A DNA stretch of 64,000 bases. Source: Streptomyces sp. NBC_01428 (GTDB taxonomy: Bacteria; Actinomycetota; Actinomycetes; Streptomycetales; Streptomycetaceae). The notes beneath the pieces were generated by a model, which was given only the letters and a program-made list of their open reading frames with translations, searched no databases and was not told the DNA's origin. Each line of letters begins with the position of its first letter. Positions within the stretch are counted from its first letter, which is position 1. The position numbers and the translations under genes are program-made. Shown here one piece after another: positions 16,947 through 24,769 of the stretch. Where the stretch lies: positions 7,316,001-7,380,000 of the forward strand of contig NZ_CP109499.1 of NCBI RefSeq assembly GCF_036231965.1, read 5' to 3'.

Positions 16947-18220
16947 GCCGCGAGCCCGCTCCCGTCCCCGCGGTCACCGCACCCGCGCGGTCCGCCGCGG
17001 GCCGCGCCCGGCGTCTCCGCGCCGCCCCGGCCACCCGCGGCTCCCGGCTCTCCCGCCGGTCCGCCGCGCTCAGCGCCCTGCTCGCCGTCTCCCTCGCCCT
17101 GGTGCCCACGGCCGCCGCCCACGCCGACGGCATACGGGCCCAGCAGTGGGGCCTCGACGCGATGCACACGCAGCAGGCGTGGCGGACGACCAAGGGCAAG
17201 GGCATCACCGTCGCCGTCCTCGACACCGGCGTCGACGCCCGGCACCCCGACCTCACGGGCAACGTGCTCACCGGCAAGGACATGGTCGGTTTCGGCGCGA
17301 GCCGGGGCGACCGGGCCTGGGCCCGGCACGGCACCGCCATGGCGGGCATCATCGCCGGTCACGGCCACGGGGCCGGCGACGCCGACGGAGTCATGGGCAT
17401 CGCGCCCGAGGCCAGGATCCTGCCCGTCCGCGTCATCCTCGAAGACGCCGACCCCGCCCGCTCCAAGGCCCGCACCACCCGGGGCAACGCCCTCGCCGAG
17501 GGCATCCGCTGGGCCACCGACCAGGGCGCGGACGTCATCAACCTCTCCCTCGGCGACGACTCCAAGTCCGCGCACCCCGAGCCCGCCGAGGACGCGGCCG
17601 TCCAGTACGCGCTGAAGAAGGGCGTCGCCGTCGTGGCCTCCGCCGGGAACGGCGGAGAGAAGGGCGACCACATCTCCTACCCGGCCGCGTACCCGGGCGT
17701 GATCGCCGCGACCGCCGTCGACCGTTACGGAACGCGCGCCTCGTTCTCCACCCGCCGCTGGTACGCCACCGTCAGCGCCCCGGGCGTCGACGTCGTCATC
17801 GCCGACCCGGACGACCGGTACTACGAAGGCTGGGGAACGAGCGCCGCGTCCGCGTTCGTCTCCGGCGCGGTCGCGCTGATCCGGGCCGCCCACCCGGGCC
17901 TCGCCCCCGCGCAGATCAAGCAGCTCCTGGAGGACACCGCGCGCAACGTGCCCTCGGGAGGCCGCGACGACGCGCGCGGCTTCGGCTTCATCGACCCGGC
18001 CGCGGCCATCGAGGCCGGCGGCCGGATCAAGCCCGAGGGCCTCGCCTCGGCCGCGTACGGCCGGAAGTACTTCGGCCCCGGACCCGAGAGCCCGGACGAC
18101 GACGCCGGATCGGCCGACTGGGCCGGCCCGCTCGCGGGTGCCCTCGGCGTGAGCCTGCTGGCGGCGGCCGTCGTCCTGTGGCGCGGACGCAGGGGCGCGC
18201 CCCTGTTCGGCCGGCGCTAG
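16943..18220 (+). CDS. S8 subtilisin-like serine protease, mycosin type (type VII secretion-associated family)
   Basis: The 425-residue protein has a signal peptide (about residues 36-61, ending AAAHA), a subtilase domain with Asp94 (VAVLDTGVDARHPDL), His129 (ARHGTAMAGIIAGH) and Ser300 (EGWGTSAASAFVSG), and a C-terminal transmembrane helix (about 391-415) followed by a short basic tail. That layout, with the active site outside and a C-terminal anchor, is the mycosin arrangement seen in ESX systems. No ESX core gene (EccC, EccD, WXG100) is in the window, so this is an orphan copy. It overlaps the proline-rich gene by 4 bp and has no separate promoter. Its target is unknown. Confidence 0.88.
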   Translation: MSREPAPVPAVTAPARSAAGRARRLRAAPATRGSRLSRRSAALSALLAVSLALVPTAAAHADGIRAQQWGLDAMHTQQAWRTTKGKGITVAVLDTGVDARHPDLTGNVLTGKDMVGFGASRGDRAWARHGTAMAGIIAGHGHGAGDADGVMGIAPEARILPVRVILEDADPARSKARTTRGNALAEGIRWATDQGADVINLSLGDDSKSAHPEPAEDAAVQYALKKGVAVVASAGNGGEKGDHISYPAAYPGVIAATAVDRYGTRASFSTRRWYATVSAPGVDVVIADPDDRYYEGWGTSAASAFVSGAVALIRAAHPGLAPAQIKQLLEDTARNVPSGGRDDARGFGFIDPAAAIEAGGRIKPEGLASAAYGRKYFGPGPESPDDDAGSADWAGPLAGALGVSLLAAAVVLWRGRRGAPLFGRR

Positions 18221-18271
18221 ACCAGGTCCCCTGTCGGCGACCGGTGCCCGGTCCGACGCGCTGCCGGCCCC

Positions 18272-19240
18272 TCACTTCTCCCCGGCGTCACGGAACGCGG
18301 CGACCGCGGCCTCGGACGCCGCCTCCACCAGTGAAATCCCCCGAGCCTGCGTGGAGTTGCCGTCCGACAGCGCAGCCACCAGGTAGTCGTGGCCGTCGAC
18401 GGTCACGCGGCCGATGCTGTTGATGTCCCACAGCCCGGTCGCCGTCCGCGGCAGCCACCCGTTCTTCAGCGCCCACCGCCCGCCGTCCGCCGCGGCCGAC
18501 ACGCCCCACCGCTGGCCGGTCGCTATCTTCCCCATGAGCCCCTGGAGATAGGTGCGGGAGGCCGCGCCGAGTTCCGATTCGTCCCCGAACACCTGCTGCA
18601 ACAGGGTCAGTTGATCGCCCGCCGTGGTCCGGGTCAGTCCCCACAGCTCACCGTCGCCGCCCTTCGTGCCCGTGAGGCCGAAGCGCTTGTTCGCGGCGTC
18701 GAGGCCGTCCGCCCGGCCGATCGCCGCCCACAACGCGGTCGCCGAGGCGTTGTCGCTGTTCTCGATCATCGTGGTGGCGTACGCCTTCTCCTGGGCGGTG
18801 AGCTTCCGGTCCGCGTCCTGCGCCCGCAGCAGCAGCGCGGCCAGGATGTCCACCTTGACGATGCTCGCGGTGTCGAAGGTGCCGTCGCCGTACGCGGCGC
18901 TCTCACCGGAGTCGACGTCCAGGACGGCGACCGACACCTTCGCGCCGGCCGCCGGCGTCACCGACCTCATCGCCTTCGCGAGCAGCGCGTCCCGGTCCAC
19001 CGACGGCTCCACCACGGGTTCCACCGATGCCTCCTCAGCGGCCGAAGGCGACGCCGAGGGGAGTGCCGACGCCGACGACGCCGACGATACGAGGCTCTTG
19101 CCGTCGTGCGCATGCGCCTGGACGTAGACGGTCCCGGCTCCCGTGACGCCGACGAGCACGGCGGAGGCCACCACGGTGTAGAGAATCGACGTGCGCCGGA
19201 CGGGCCGGGCGCGGCGCCCGCGGGATCTGTGACGGTCCAT
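18272..19240 (-). CDS. Exported serine hydrolase with class A beta-lactamase motifs
   Basis: A 322-residue protein with an N-terminal membrane or signal helix (about residues 19-40), a Ser/Ala/Glu-rich linker and a penicillin-binding/beta-lactamase-fold domain. The three active-site motifs are present: Ser126-x-x-Lys129 (SIVK), Ser162-Asp163-Asn164 (SDN) and Lys259-x-Gly261 (KNG). The last differs from the usual KTG of true beta-lactamases, and no standard omega-loop ExxLN is obvious. It may be a peptidoglycan-related hydrolase or a divergent beta-lactamase rather than a resistance enzyme. It is convergent with the mycosin gene and divergent from sseB. Confidence 0.82.
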   Translation of the reverse strand: MDRHRSRGRRARPVRRTSILYTVVASAVLVGVTGAGTVYVQAHAHDGKSLVSSASSASALPSASPSAAEEASVEPVVEPSVDRDALLAKAMRSVTPAAGAKVSVAVLDVDSGESAAYGDGTFDTASIVKVDILAALLLRAQDADRKLTAQEKAYATTMIENSDNASATALWAAIGRADGLDAANKRFGLTGTKGGDGELWGLTRTTAGDQLTLLQQVFGDESELGAASRTYLQGLMGKIATGQRWGVSAAADGGRWALKNGWLPRTATGLWDINSIGRVTVDGHDYLVAALSDGNSTQARGISLVEAASEAAVAAFRDAGEK

Positions 19241-19388
19241 GCCGCGATGCTGGACGGCCCGACTGTGCCCCCGGTTAGACGCGTGTTAGAGCTGTGTCAG
19301 CGAAGACTGAGAAACCCGTGAATCCCTCACCGCCGGGTTTCGGGGCCCGCACAAGCGCAACAGCATCCCCCCGATAGGGTCAGGGACC

Positions 19389-20120
19389 GTGGCGAACAAG
19401 AACATTCCCGACTCCGGCTTCCCCGACGACGACGGCTCCGCCGATCCCCGGCTGAGTGCGGCGCTCGCCGCCTGGTCGGCGGACCGTTCCGCCGTTCCGC
19501 CGGTCCTGGAGGCCCTCAAGGACGCCCGGCTGCTCGTGCCGGTCGTGGCGGTCCTCGGCGAGGTCGAGGAGGACGAGAACGGGCTGCGCCACGAGAAAAC
19601 GAGCGACATGGCGGTGCCCACCCTCAAGGCGGGGGACCGCACGGCGCTGCCCGCCTTCACCTCCACGGACTCGCTGGCCCGCTGGGACCCCGCGGCCCGC
19701 CCCGTCGCCGTACCCCTGCGCCAGGTGCTGGAGGCCGCCGCGCACGAGAAGGCGGACACGGTCGTGCTGGACCTCGCCGGTCCCGTCGCCTTCCAGCTGA
19801 CCGGCTCCGCCCTGCTGGCGCTGGCCGAGGGGCGGACGACCGCCGAACCGCTGGCCGATCCCGCCGTCGTCGAGGCGGTACGGGCCGCGGTGGCCGCCGA
19901 GCCCCTGGTGGTCCGGGCCCATCTCGGTCCGGGGCAGGCCGACGGCACCCTGGCCCTCGTGCTCGACCCGGCGGCAGCCCCCGCAGAGGCCGCCCGCGCG
20001 GTCGCCGAGCGGCTCGCGGCCGACGAGACACTGCGGGCCCGCCTGGTCCGCGGCCTCGACCTGGCACTCCTGCCGGCCGAGGCGACACCACCGGGCGAGC
20101 CCCTGTACGTGCGCCGCTGA
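19389..20120 (+). CDS. SseB-family protein
   Basis: The 243-residue cytosolic protein matches the SseB N-terminal domain: LLVPVVAVLGEVEEDENGL, followed by AVPTLKAGDRTALPAFTS and WDPAARPVAVPLRQVL. The name comes from enhanced serine sensitivity B; the biochemical role is unknown. It starts at GTG with a weak AGGGA in front. It is convergent with the DUF1844 gene with 10 bp between the stops. Confidence 0.82.
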   Translation: MANKNIPDSGFPDDDGSADPRLSAALAAWSADRSAVPPVLEALKDARLLVPVVAVLGEVEEDENGLRHEKTSDMAVPTLKAGDRTALPAFTSTDSLARWDPAARPVAVPLRQVLEAAAHEKADTVVLDLAGPVAFQLTGSALLALAEGRTTAEPLADPAVVEAVRAAVAAEPLVVRAHLGPGQADGTLALVLDPAAAPAEAARAVAERLAADETLRARLVRGLDLALLPAEATPPGEPLYVRR

Positions 20121-20130
20121 GCGGGACGGT

Positions 20131-20487
20131 TCAGCCGTAGACCGGACCCGTGTACTTCTCGCCCGGGCCCTGGCCCGGCTCGTCCGGGACGAGGGAGGCC
20201 TCGCGGAAGGCGAGCTGGAGCGACTTCAGGCCGTCGCGCAGCGGCGCCGCGTGGAAGGAGCTGATCTCGGTGGTGCTCGCGTCGAGGAGGCCGGCGAGCG
20301 CGGTGACGAGCTTGCGGGCCTCGTCCAGGTCCTTGTGCTCGTCACCCTCCTCGGTGAGACCGAGCTTCACCGCGGCGGCGCTCATCAGGTTGACGGCGAC
20401 CGTCACGATGACCTCGACCGCGGGGACCTCGGCGATGTCGCGGGTCATGGTGTCGAAGTCGGGGTTCTGGGGAGGGGTGTCACTCAT
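20131..20487 (-). CDS. DUF1844 protein
   Basis: A small 118-residue acidic cytosolic protein with the DUF1844 core VEVIVTVAVNLMSAAAVKLG and DLDEARKLVTALAGLLD. It is conserved beside infC in streptomycetes, as far as I recall, but its function is not known. The ATG at 20487 (MSDTPPQ) is preferred to an in-frame codon 9 bp upstream. It is divergent from the infC leader. Confidence 0.82.
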   Translation of the reverse strand: MSDTPPQNPDFDTMTRDIAEVPAVEVIVTVAVNLMSAAAVKLGLTEEGDEHKDLDEARKLVTALAGLLDASTTEISSFHAAPLRDGLKSLQLAFREASLVPDEPGQGPGEKYTGPVYG

Positions 20488-20569
20488 GCCCCACACGATA
20501 GGCCCCGGCGCGCACGCCCCCGCCCGCGGGAGCGTTCCCCCTGGTGGGGGACGGTCCCGGGGCCGTCGG

Positions 20570-20599
20570 TTAGCGCGTACCCGGCGAAACTGCTAACCT
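20570..20599 (+). promoter_or_regulatory. Putative promoter of the infC-rpmI-rplT operon
   Basis: TTAGCG (20570-20575) and TAACCT (20594-20599) are separated by 18 bp and precede the long infC leader. The -35 match is moderate and the -10 match good. Transcription from here would give a leader of about 295 nt. Confidence 0.4.
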
Positions 20600-20660
20600 T
20601 GTGTAACGACCGGCCGGACACGTATGTGCTCGGCCCACAAGTGGAGGCTCCGATCTCCCA

Positions 20661-20823
20661 CCTGACCGTCCCCCGGGACGGCGGGTCACCCGGTCAGGCG
20701 GCCGCCACCGTTCCGTACGGACGGTGGAGTCGCCCGAATGTGCGCCCCGCGGTTGACCGCGGCGGTGTTCCGGTAATCCATGGAGCCCCGCCTGTGTCCC
20801 GTCAGGGGCATTTTTCATGCCCC
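20661..20823 (+). promoter_or_regulatory. Structured infC leader with mutually exclusive hairpins
   Basis: The leader holds a series of stems: 20661-20667 with 20692-20698, 20705-20710 with 20722-20727, and 20747-20752 with 20757-20762. At its 3' end GGGGC (20805-20809) can pair back with GCCCC (20785-20789), leaving a T5 tract at 20811-20815 like an intrinsic terminator. Alternatively GGGGCAT (20805-20811) pairs forward with ATGCCCC (20817-20823). The two folds exclude each other, as in an attenuator. L20- or IF3-dependent control of this operon is known in other bacteria. The gap 20488-20902 holds no gene. Confidence 0.5.
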
Positions 20824-20902
20824 GCAGCGGTTGGTCCCAGTGTCAGCAGAGACATACGCGGCTGTCCGCCAGACCGCCGTGTGGTGCTACCTAGGAGGAT
20901 CC

Positions 20903-21610
20903 ATCAGCGCCGAGCCCCGCATCAACGACCGGATTCGCGTTCCCGAAGTGCGACTTGTCGGTCCCAGCGGCGAGCAGGTCGGGATTGTTCCGCTTGCCAA
21001 GGCCCTTGAGCTTGCTCAGGAGTACGACCTCGACCTGGTCGAGGTGGCGGCGAGTGCTCGCCCGCCCGTCTGCAAGCTCATGGACTACGGCAAGTTCAAG
21101 TATGAATCGGCCATGAAGGCCCGCGAGGCGCGCAAGAACCAGGCGCACACGGTCATCAAGGAGATGAAGCTCCGGCCGAAGATCGACCCGCACGACTATG
21201 ACACCAAGAAGGGTCACGTCGTCCGGTTCCTCAAGCAGGGCGACAAGGTCAAGATCACGATCATGTTCCGTGGTCGCGAGCAGTCCAGGCCGGAGCTCGG
21301 CTACCGACTGCTCCAGCGTCTCGCTTCGGACGTCGAGGACCTCGGGTTCATCGAGTCGAACCCGAAGCAGGACGGCCGAAACATGATCATGGTTCTCGGC
21401 CCGCACAAGAAGAAGACCGAGGCGATGGCCGAGGCCCGTGAGGCCCAGGCCGCTCGCAAGGCGGAAGCGAAGGCCAACCCCGGTCGCTCGCAGAACGCCG
21501 CCGACGGTGACCTGGCCGAAGGTGAGATCGCCGAGGGCGAGATCACCGAGGGTGAGACCACCGAGGCCGAGTCCGCCGAGGCTCCGGCCGAGGCGTCCGC
21601 CGAGGCGTGA
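20903..21610 (+). CDS. infC: Translation initiation factor IF-3, probable ATC start codon
   Basis: IF-3 keeps the 30S subunit free, promotes mRNA binding and checks the initiator tRNA and start codon. The N-domain starts AEPRINDRIRVPEVRLVG with VRLVGPSGEQVGIVP, and the C-domain has KEMKLRPKIDPHDYDTK and FRGREQSRPELG. An acidic Glu/Ala/Thr-rich tail of about 40 residues is typical of actinobacteria. I place the start at ATC 20903 because a perfect AGGAGG (20893-20898) lies just before it and the protein then begins at the family N-terminus. The nearest conventional in-frame codon, GTG 20879, would translate through that ribosome binding site. A rare start codon for infC matches the AUU of E. 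coli infC, which serves autoregulation. Confidence 0.9.
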   Translation: MSAEPRINDRIRVPEVRLVGPSGEQVGIVPLAKALELAQEYDLDLVEVAASARPPVCKLMDYGKFKYESAMKAREARKNQAHTVIKEMKLRPKIDPHDYDTKKGHVVRFLKQGDKVKITIMFRGREQSRPELGYRLLQRLASDVEDLGFIESNPKQDGRNMIMVLGPHKKKTEAMAEAREAQAARKAEAKANPGRSQNAADGDLAEGEIAEGEITEGETTEAESAEAPAEASAEA

Positions 21611-21660
21611 TCCCAGGGCTCACGCCCCGGGATGTCAATCGATACATATGACGTTCCACC

Positions 21661-21684
21661 GTGCCCGGTCCCGCGACCGGGCAC
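21661..21684 (+). promoter_or_regulatory. Hairpin between infC and rpmI
   Basis: A perfect 10-bp stem (21661-21670 with 21675-21684, loop CCGC) lies 33 bp before the rpmI start and before its GAGGAGAG ribosome binding site. It may tune expression of the ribosomal-protein genes relative to infC. Confidence 0.45.
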
Positions 21685-21716
21685 CGGAACGCCACTGACG
21701 AGGAGAGAACGGCGCT

Positions 21717-21911
21717 ATGCCGAAGAACAAGTCGCACAGCGGTGCCAGCAAGCGCTTCAAGATCACCGGCTCCGGCAAGGTGCTCCGCGAGCGTGCCGGC
21801 AAGCGCCACCTGCTCGAGCACAAGTCGTCGCGCCTGACGCGCCGCCTCACCGGCAACGCCGAGATGGCCCCGGGCGACGCCAAGAAGATCAAGAAGCTTC
21901 TCGGCAAGTGA
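21717..21911 (+). CDS. rpmI: 50S ribosomal protein bL35
   Basis: The 64-residue product is complete bL35: it starts MPKNKSHSGASKRFKITG, includes GKVLRERAGKRHLLEHKS and ends AKKIKKLLGK. It is very basic, as expected for an rRNA-binding protein of the large subunit. It follows infC in the usual infC-rpmI-rplT order and has GAGGAGAG upstream. Confidence 0.98.
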   Translation: MPKNKSHSGASKRFKITGSGKVLRERAGKRHLLEHKSSRLTRRLTGNAEMAPGDAKKIKKLLGK

Positions 21912-21987
21912 CGTACCGGCGCCCAAGCGCCGCACGTCAGGACCGGGACCCCATCGATTTCGGGCCGTGTGACTCCCACCACGGCCC
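21909..21987 (+). promoter_or_regulatory. Two hairpins between rpmI and rplT
   Basis: TGACGT (21909-21914, including the rpmI stop) pairs with ACGTCA (21934-21939) around an inner GGCGC/GCGCC stem. GGGCCGTG (21962-21969) pairs with CACGGCCC (21980-21987), ending 6 bp before AAGGAG of rplT. They are candidates for L20-responsive or processing structures. Confidence 0.4.
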
Positions 21988-22006
21988 CGCTACAAGGAGT
22001 TAAAAA

Positions 22007-22390
22007 GTGGCACGCGTCAAGCGGGCAGTCAACGCCCACAAGAAGCGCCGGGCAATCCTCGAGGCGGCCTCCGGCTACCGCGGTCAGCGTTCGCGCCTGT
22101 ACCGCAAGGCCAAGGAGCAGGTCACCCACTCGCTGGTCTACAACTACAACGACCGCAAGAAGCGCAAGGGCGACTTCCGTCGGCTGTGGATCCAGCGCAT
22201 CAACGCTGCGGCCCGCCAGAACGGCATGACGTACAACCGCCTCATCCAGGGTCTGAACGCCGCCAACATCGAGGTGGACCGCAAGATCCTCGCGGAGCTG
22301 GCCGTCAACGACGCCAACGCGTTCGCCGCGCTCGTCGAGGTCGCGCAGAAGGCCCTGCCGTCGGACGTCAACGCGCCGAAGGCCGCCTGA
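22007..22390 (+). CDS. rplT: 50S ribosomal protein bL20
   Basis: The 127-residue product has the bL20 features: the basic N-terminal arm ARVKRAVNAHKKRRAILE, ASGYRGQRSRLYRKAKEQV and the globular part LWIQRINAAARQNGMTYN. bL20 is an early assembly protein of the large subunit and in other bacteria represses its own operon. The GTG start has AAGGAG seven bases upstream. It is followed by a strong hairpin at 22420-22449. Confidence 0.98.
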   Translation: MARVKRAVNAHKKRRAILEAASGYRGQRSRLYRKAKEQVTHSLVYNYNDRKKRKGDFRRLWIQRINAAARQNGMTYNRLIQGLNAANIEVDRKILAELAVNDANAFAALVEVAQKALPSDVNAPKAA

Positions 22391-22419
22391 CACCGACGCC
22401 GGCCCTCGCCGGATGTCAC

Positions 22420-22449
22420 CGGACCCGCAGGTTTTCGCCTGCGGGTCCG
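22420..22449 (+). terminator. Terminator-like hairpin after rplT
   Basis: A perfect 12-bp stem (22420-22431 with 22438-22449, loop TTTTCG) begins 30 bp after the rplT stop. It has no downstream T-run. It probably ends most infC-rpmI-rplT transcripts while allowing some read-through into the methyltransferase gene. Confidence 0.75.
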
Positions 22450-22497
22450 TCGTGTTCCGTGCGGCAGAAACTCCCCCTGCAACGTGAAGGTGACCCC

Positions 22498-23358
22498 ATG
22501 CCCCCCGCCGCCCCCGAGCTGATCTCCCCGCGCTCGCCGCGCGTCGCCGCCGCCCGTCGGCTCGCCAGGCGGAACTTCCGGGGCAAGGAGCGGCTCTTCC
22601 TCGCCGAGGGGCCGCAGGCCGTACGGGAGGCCGCCGCGCACCGCGTCGACGGCGAGGCCACCCTCGTCGAACTGTTCGCCACCGTCGAGGCGGCCGAGCG
22701 GTACGCCGACATCGTCGGCGACGCCCGCGCCGCGGGCGCCCGCGTGCACCTCGCCGAGGAGGAGGTCATCGCGGACATCTCCACCACCGTCACCCCACAG
22801 GGCGTCGTCGGGATCTGCCGCTTCCTCGACACCCCCTTCGAGGACGTCCTCAAGGCCCGGCCCCGCCTCGTCGCCGTCCTCGCGCACGTCCGCGACCCCG
22901 GGAACGCCGGCACCGTGCTGCGCTGCGCCGACGCCGCCGGCGCCGAGGCCGTCGTCCTCACCGACGCCTCCGTCGACCTCTACAACCCCAAGGCCGTCCG
23001 CGCCTCCGTCGGGTCCCTGTTCCACCTGCCCGTCGCCGTCGGCGTCCCCGTCGAGCAGGCCGTCGCGGGCCTCAAGGACGCGGGCGTCCGGATCGTCGCC
23101 GCCGACGGAGCGGGCGAGGACGACCTCGACGACGAGCTCGACAAGGGGACCATGGGCGGACCCACCGCCTGGGTGTTCGGCAACGAGGCCTGGGGACTCC
23201 CGGAGGAGACCCGGGCGCTGGCCGACGCCGTCGTGCGCGTCCCGATCCACGGAAAGGCCGAGAGTCTGAACCTCGCCACCGCCGCGGCCGTATGTCTCTA
23301 CGCGTCGGCCCGTGCACAGCGTGCCTCCACAGGGTGCCGCTCCGTCACCGACAGCTAG
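22498..23358 (+). CDS. TrmH/SpoU-family RNA 2'-O-methyltransferase
   Basis: A 286-residue SPOUT-class methyltransferase. An N-terminal L30e-like substrate-binding domain (RNFRGKERLFLAEGPQAV) is followed by the knotted SAM-binding domain with motif 1 RDPGNAGTVLRCADAAG, motif 2 VFGNEAWGLP and motif 3 IHGKAESLNLATAAAVCLY. Enzymes of this family methylate a ribose 2'-hydroxyl in rRNA or tRNA; the target nucleotide cannot be told. The ATG at 22498 has GAAGGTGA upstream. It lies between rplT and a kinase gene, a position I recall as conserved in streptomycetes. Confidence 0.9.
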   Translation: MPPAAPELISPRSPRVAAARRLARRNFRGKERLFLAEGPQAVREAAAHRVDGEATLVELFATVEAAERYADIVGDARAAGARVHLAEEEVIADISTTVTPQGVVGICRFLDTPFEDVLKARPRLVAVLAHVRDPGNAGTVLRCADAAGAEAVVLTDASVDLYNPKAVRASVGSLFHLPVAVGVPVEQAVAGLKDAGVRIVAADGAGEDDLDDELDKGTMGGPTAWVFGNEAWGLPEETRALADAVVRVPIHGKAESLNLATAAAVCLYASARAQRASTGCRSVTDS

Positions 23359-23411
23359 TAGGGTGACGGGCTCGGGGGCCCTCTGCGCCAGACGAGAGGT
23401 GGGGTACGGGG

Positions 23412-24587
23412 ATGAGTGTCGGCACGGGCGGTGCGCACAGCGCGCTGCGAGCACGCGACGTGCGCGGCACCTCCGCGTCCCGGCCGGATGAAGGCACCGA
23501 CCCGCAGGCCGGCACCGGTGTCGACTCCGACGACCTGCCCGACGGACTCGTCGTCGCCGACGAGCACGGCCGGGTCATCTGCTTCAACGCCGCCGCCGCG
23601 CGGATCACCGCCGTCCCCGCCGACCGGGCCCTCGGCCGCCGTCTGGAGACGGCACTGCCGCTGGAGGACCTGGAGGGCCGCCGCTGGTGGCAGCTCACCG
23701 ACCCCTACGGCGGACTCGCCATCCGCAACGGCCAGCCCGAGCGCAACCTGCTGCTTCCCGGCGGCCGTGAGGTCCTGGTCGCCGCCCGCTACGTACGGAC
23801 CCGGCCCACCGGACCCGTCCGCCGCGTCGTCGTCTCCCTGCGCGACACCGAGGCCCGCCGCCGCACCGAGCGCAGCCACGCCGAGCTGATCGCCACGGTC
23901 GCCCACGAACTGCGCTCGCCGCTGACCTCCGTCAAGGGCTTCACCGCGACCCTGCTCGCCAAGTGGGAACGCTTCACGGACGACCAGAAGAAGCTGATGC
24001 TGGAGACCGTCGACGCCGACGCCGACCGCGTCACCCGGCTCATCGCCGAACTCCTCGACATCTCCCGCATCGACTCCGGCCGCCTGGAGGTCCGCCGCCA
24101 GCCCGTCGACATGGGCGCGGCCGTCGGACGCCACATCCAGGCCTACGTCGCCTCCGGCCAGCCCGCCGACCGTTTCCTGCTGCGCATCGAGCAGCCGCTG
24201 CCCGCCCTGTGGGCCGACCCCGACAAGGTCGACCAGGTGCTGAGCAACCTGATCGAAAATGCGGTGCGGCACGGCGAGGGAACCGTCACCATTGACGTGG
24301 CACCCTCGGTCTCCCCGCGCGAGCGGGCGGACGAGGAGGGCCCGGCGAGTGCCGTCACGTCGGTCACCGTGAGCGACGAGGGCACCGGAATCCCGGAGGA
24401 GTCCATGAACCGCGTCTTCACCCGCTTCTGGCGGGGCAGCAAGCGCGGCGGCACAGGCCTCGGGCTGTACATCGTCAAGGGCATCGTCGAAGCCCACGGC
24501 GGCACGATCACGGTCGGCCGCGCCCCCGGCGGAGGCGCCGAGTTCCGATTTACGTTGCCCGTGGGCACCCCGGCGTATCTCCTCTGA
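23412..24587 (+). CDS. Orphan cytosolic sensor histidine kinase with PAS domain
   Basis: The 391-residue protein has a PAS domain (about residues 40-145, DGLVVADEHGRVICFNAAAA), the H-box with phospho-acceptor His165 (ATVAHELRSPLTSVKGF), and a HATPase domain with the N-box NLIENAVRHGEG, the G1 box DEGTGIPEE and the G2 box GGTGLGLYIVKG. No transmembrane helix or signal peptide is present, so it senses an internal cue through PAS. No response regulator gene is next to it. It lies between translation genes, 53 bp after the methyltransferase, so it may share their transcription. Confidence 0.92.
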   Translation: MSVGTGGAHSALRARDVRGTSASRPDEGTDPQAGTGVDSDDLPDGLVVADEHGRVICFNAAAARITAVPADRALGRRLETALPLEDLEGRRWWQLTDPYGGLAIRNGQPERNLLLPGGREVLVAARYVRTRPTGPVRRVVVSLRDTEARRRTERSHAELIATVAHELRSPLTSVKGFTATLLAKWERFTDDQKKLMLETVDADADRVTRLIAELLDISRIDSGRLEVRRQPVDMGAAVGRHIQAYVASGQPADRFLLRIEQPLPALWADPDKVDQVLSNLIENAVRHGEGTVTIDVAPSVSPRERADEEGPASAVTSVTVSDEGTGIPEESMNRVFTRFWRGSKRGGTGLGLYIVKGIVEAHGGTITVGRAPGGGAEFRFTLPVGTPAYLL

Positions 24588-24634
24588 CGCCGCGACGCAC
24601 CCCACGGGCTCATCCGCACGGGAGCACCGCGAGG

Positions 24635-24652
24635 CTGCCCAGTCCTGGGCAG
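24635..24652 (+). terminator. Short hairpin between the kinase gene and pheS
   Basis: A perfect 8-bp stem (24635-24642 with 24645-24652) lies 48 bp after the kinase stop. A possible -10 element TAGACT follows at 24666-24671, so a terminator and a pheS promoter may lie side by side. I found no T-box and no Phe-rich leader ORF in this gap. Confidence 0.4.
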
Positions 24653-24769
24653 GCCCCCACCCCCGTTAGACTCGGCCTTTGGCACCTTTGCGTCCTCTCA
24701 TCTGCGGACGATTCGTCTCCGAGTCGGTGACGGGGACCCTCAGCCAGCCAACCGGAAGCACGGGAAGAG

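Noticed and set aside
18272..19240. Antibiotic-resistance beta-lactamase
   Set aside because: The SxxK and SDN motifs are there, but KTG is replaced by KNG and no ExxLN omega loop is evident, so a resistance role cannot be claimed.
24588..24769. T-box or Phe leader peptide before pheS
   Set aside because: No T-box consensus, specifier loop or Phe-rich small ORF was found. Only a short hairpin and a possible -10 are visible.
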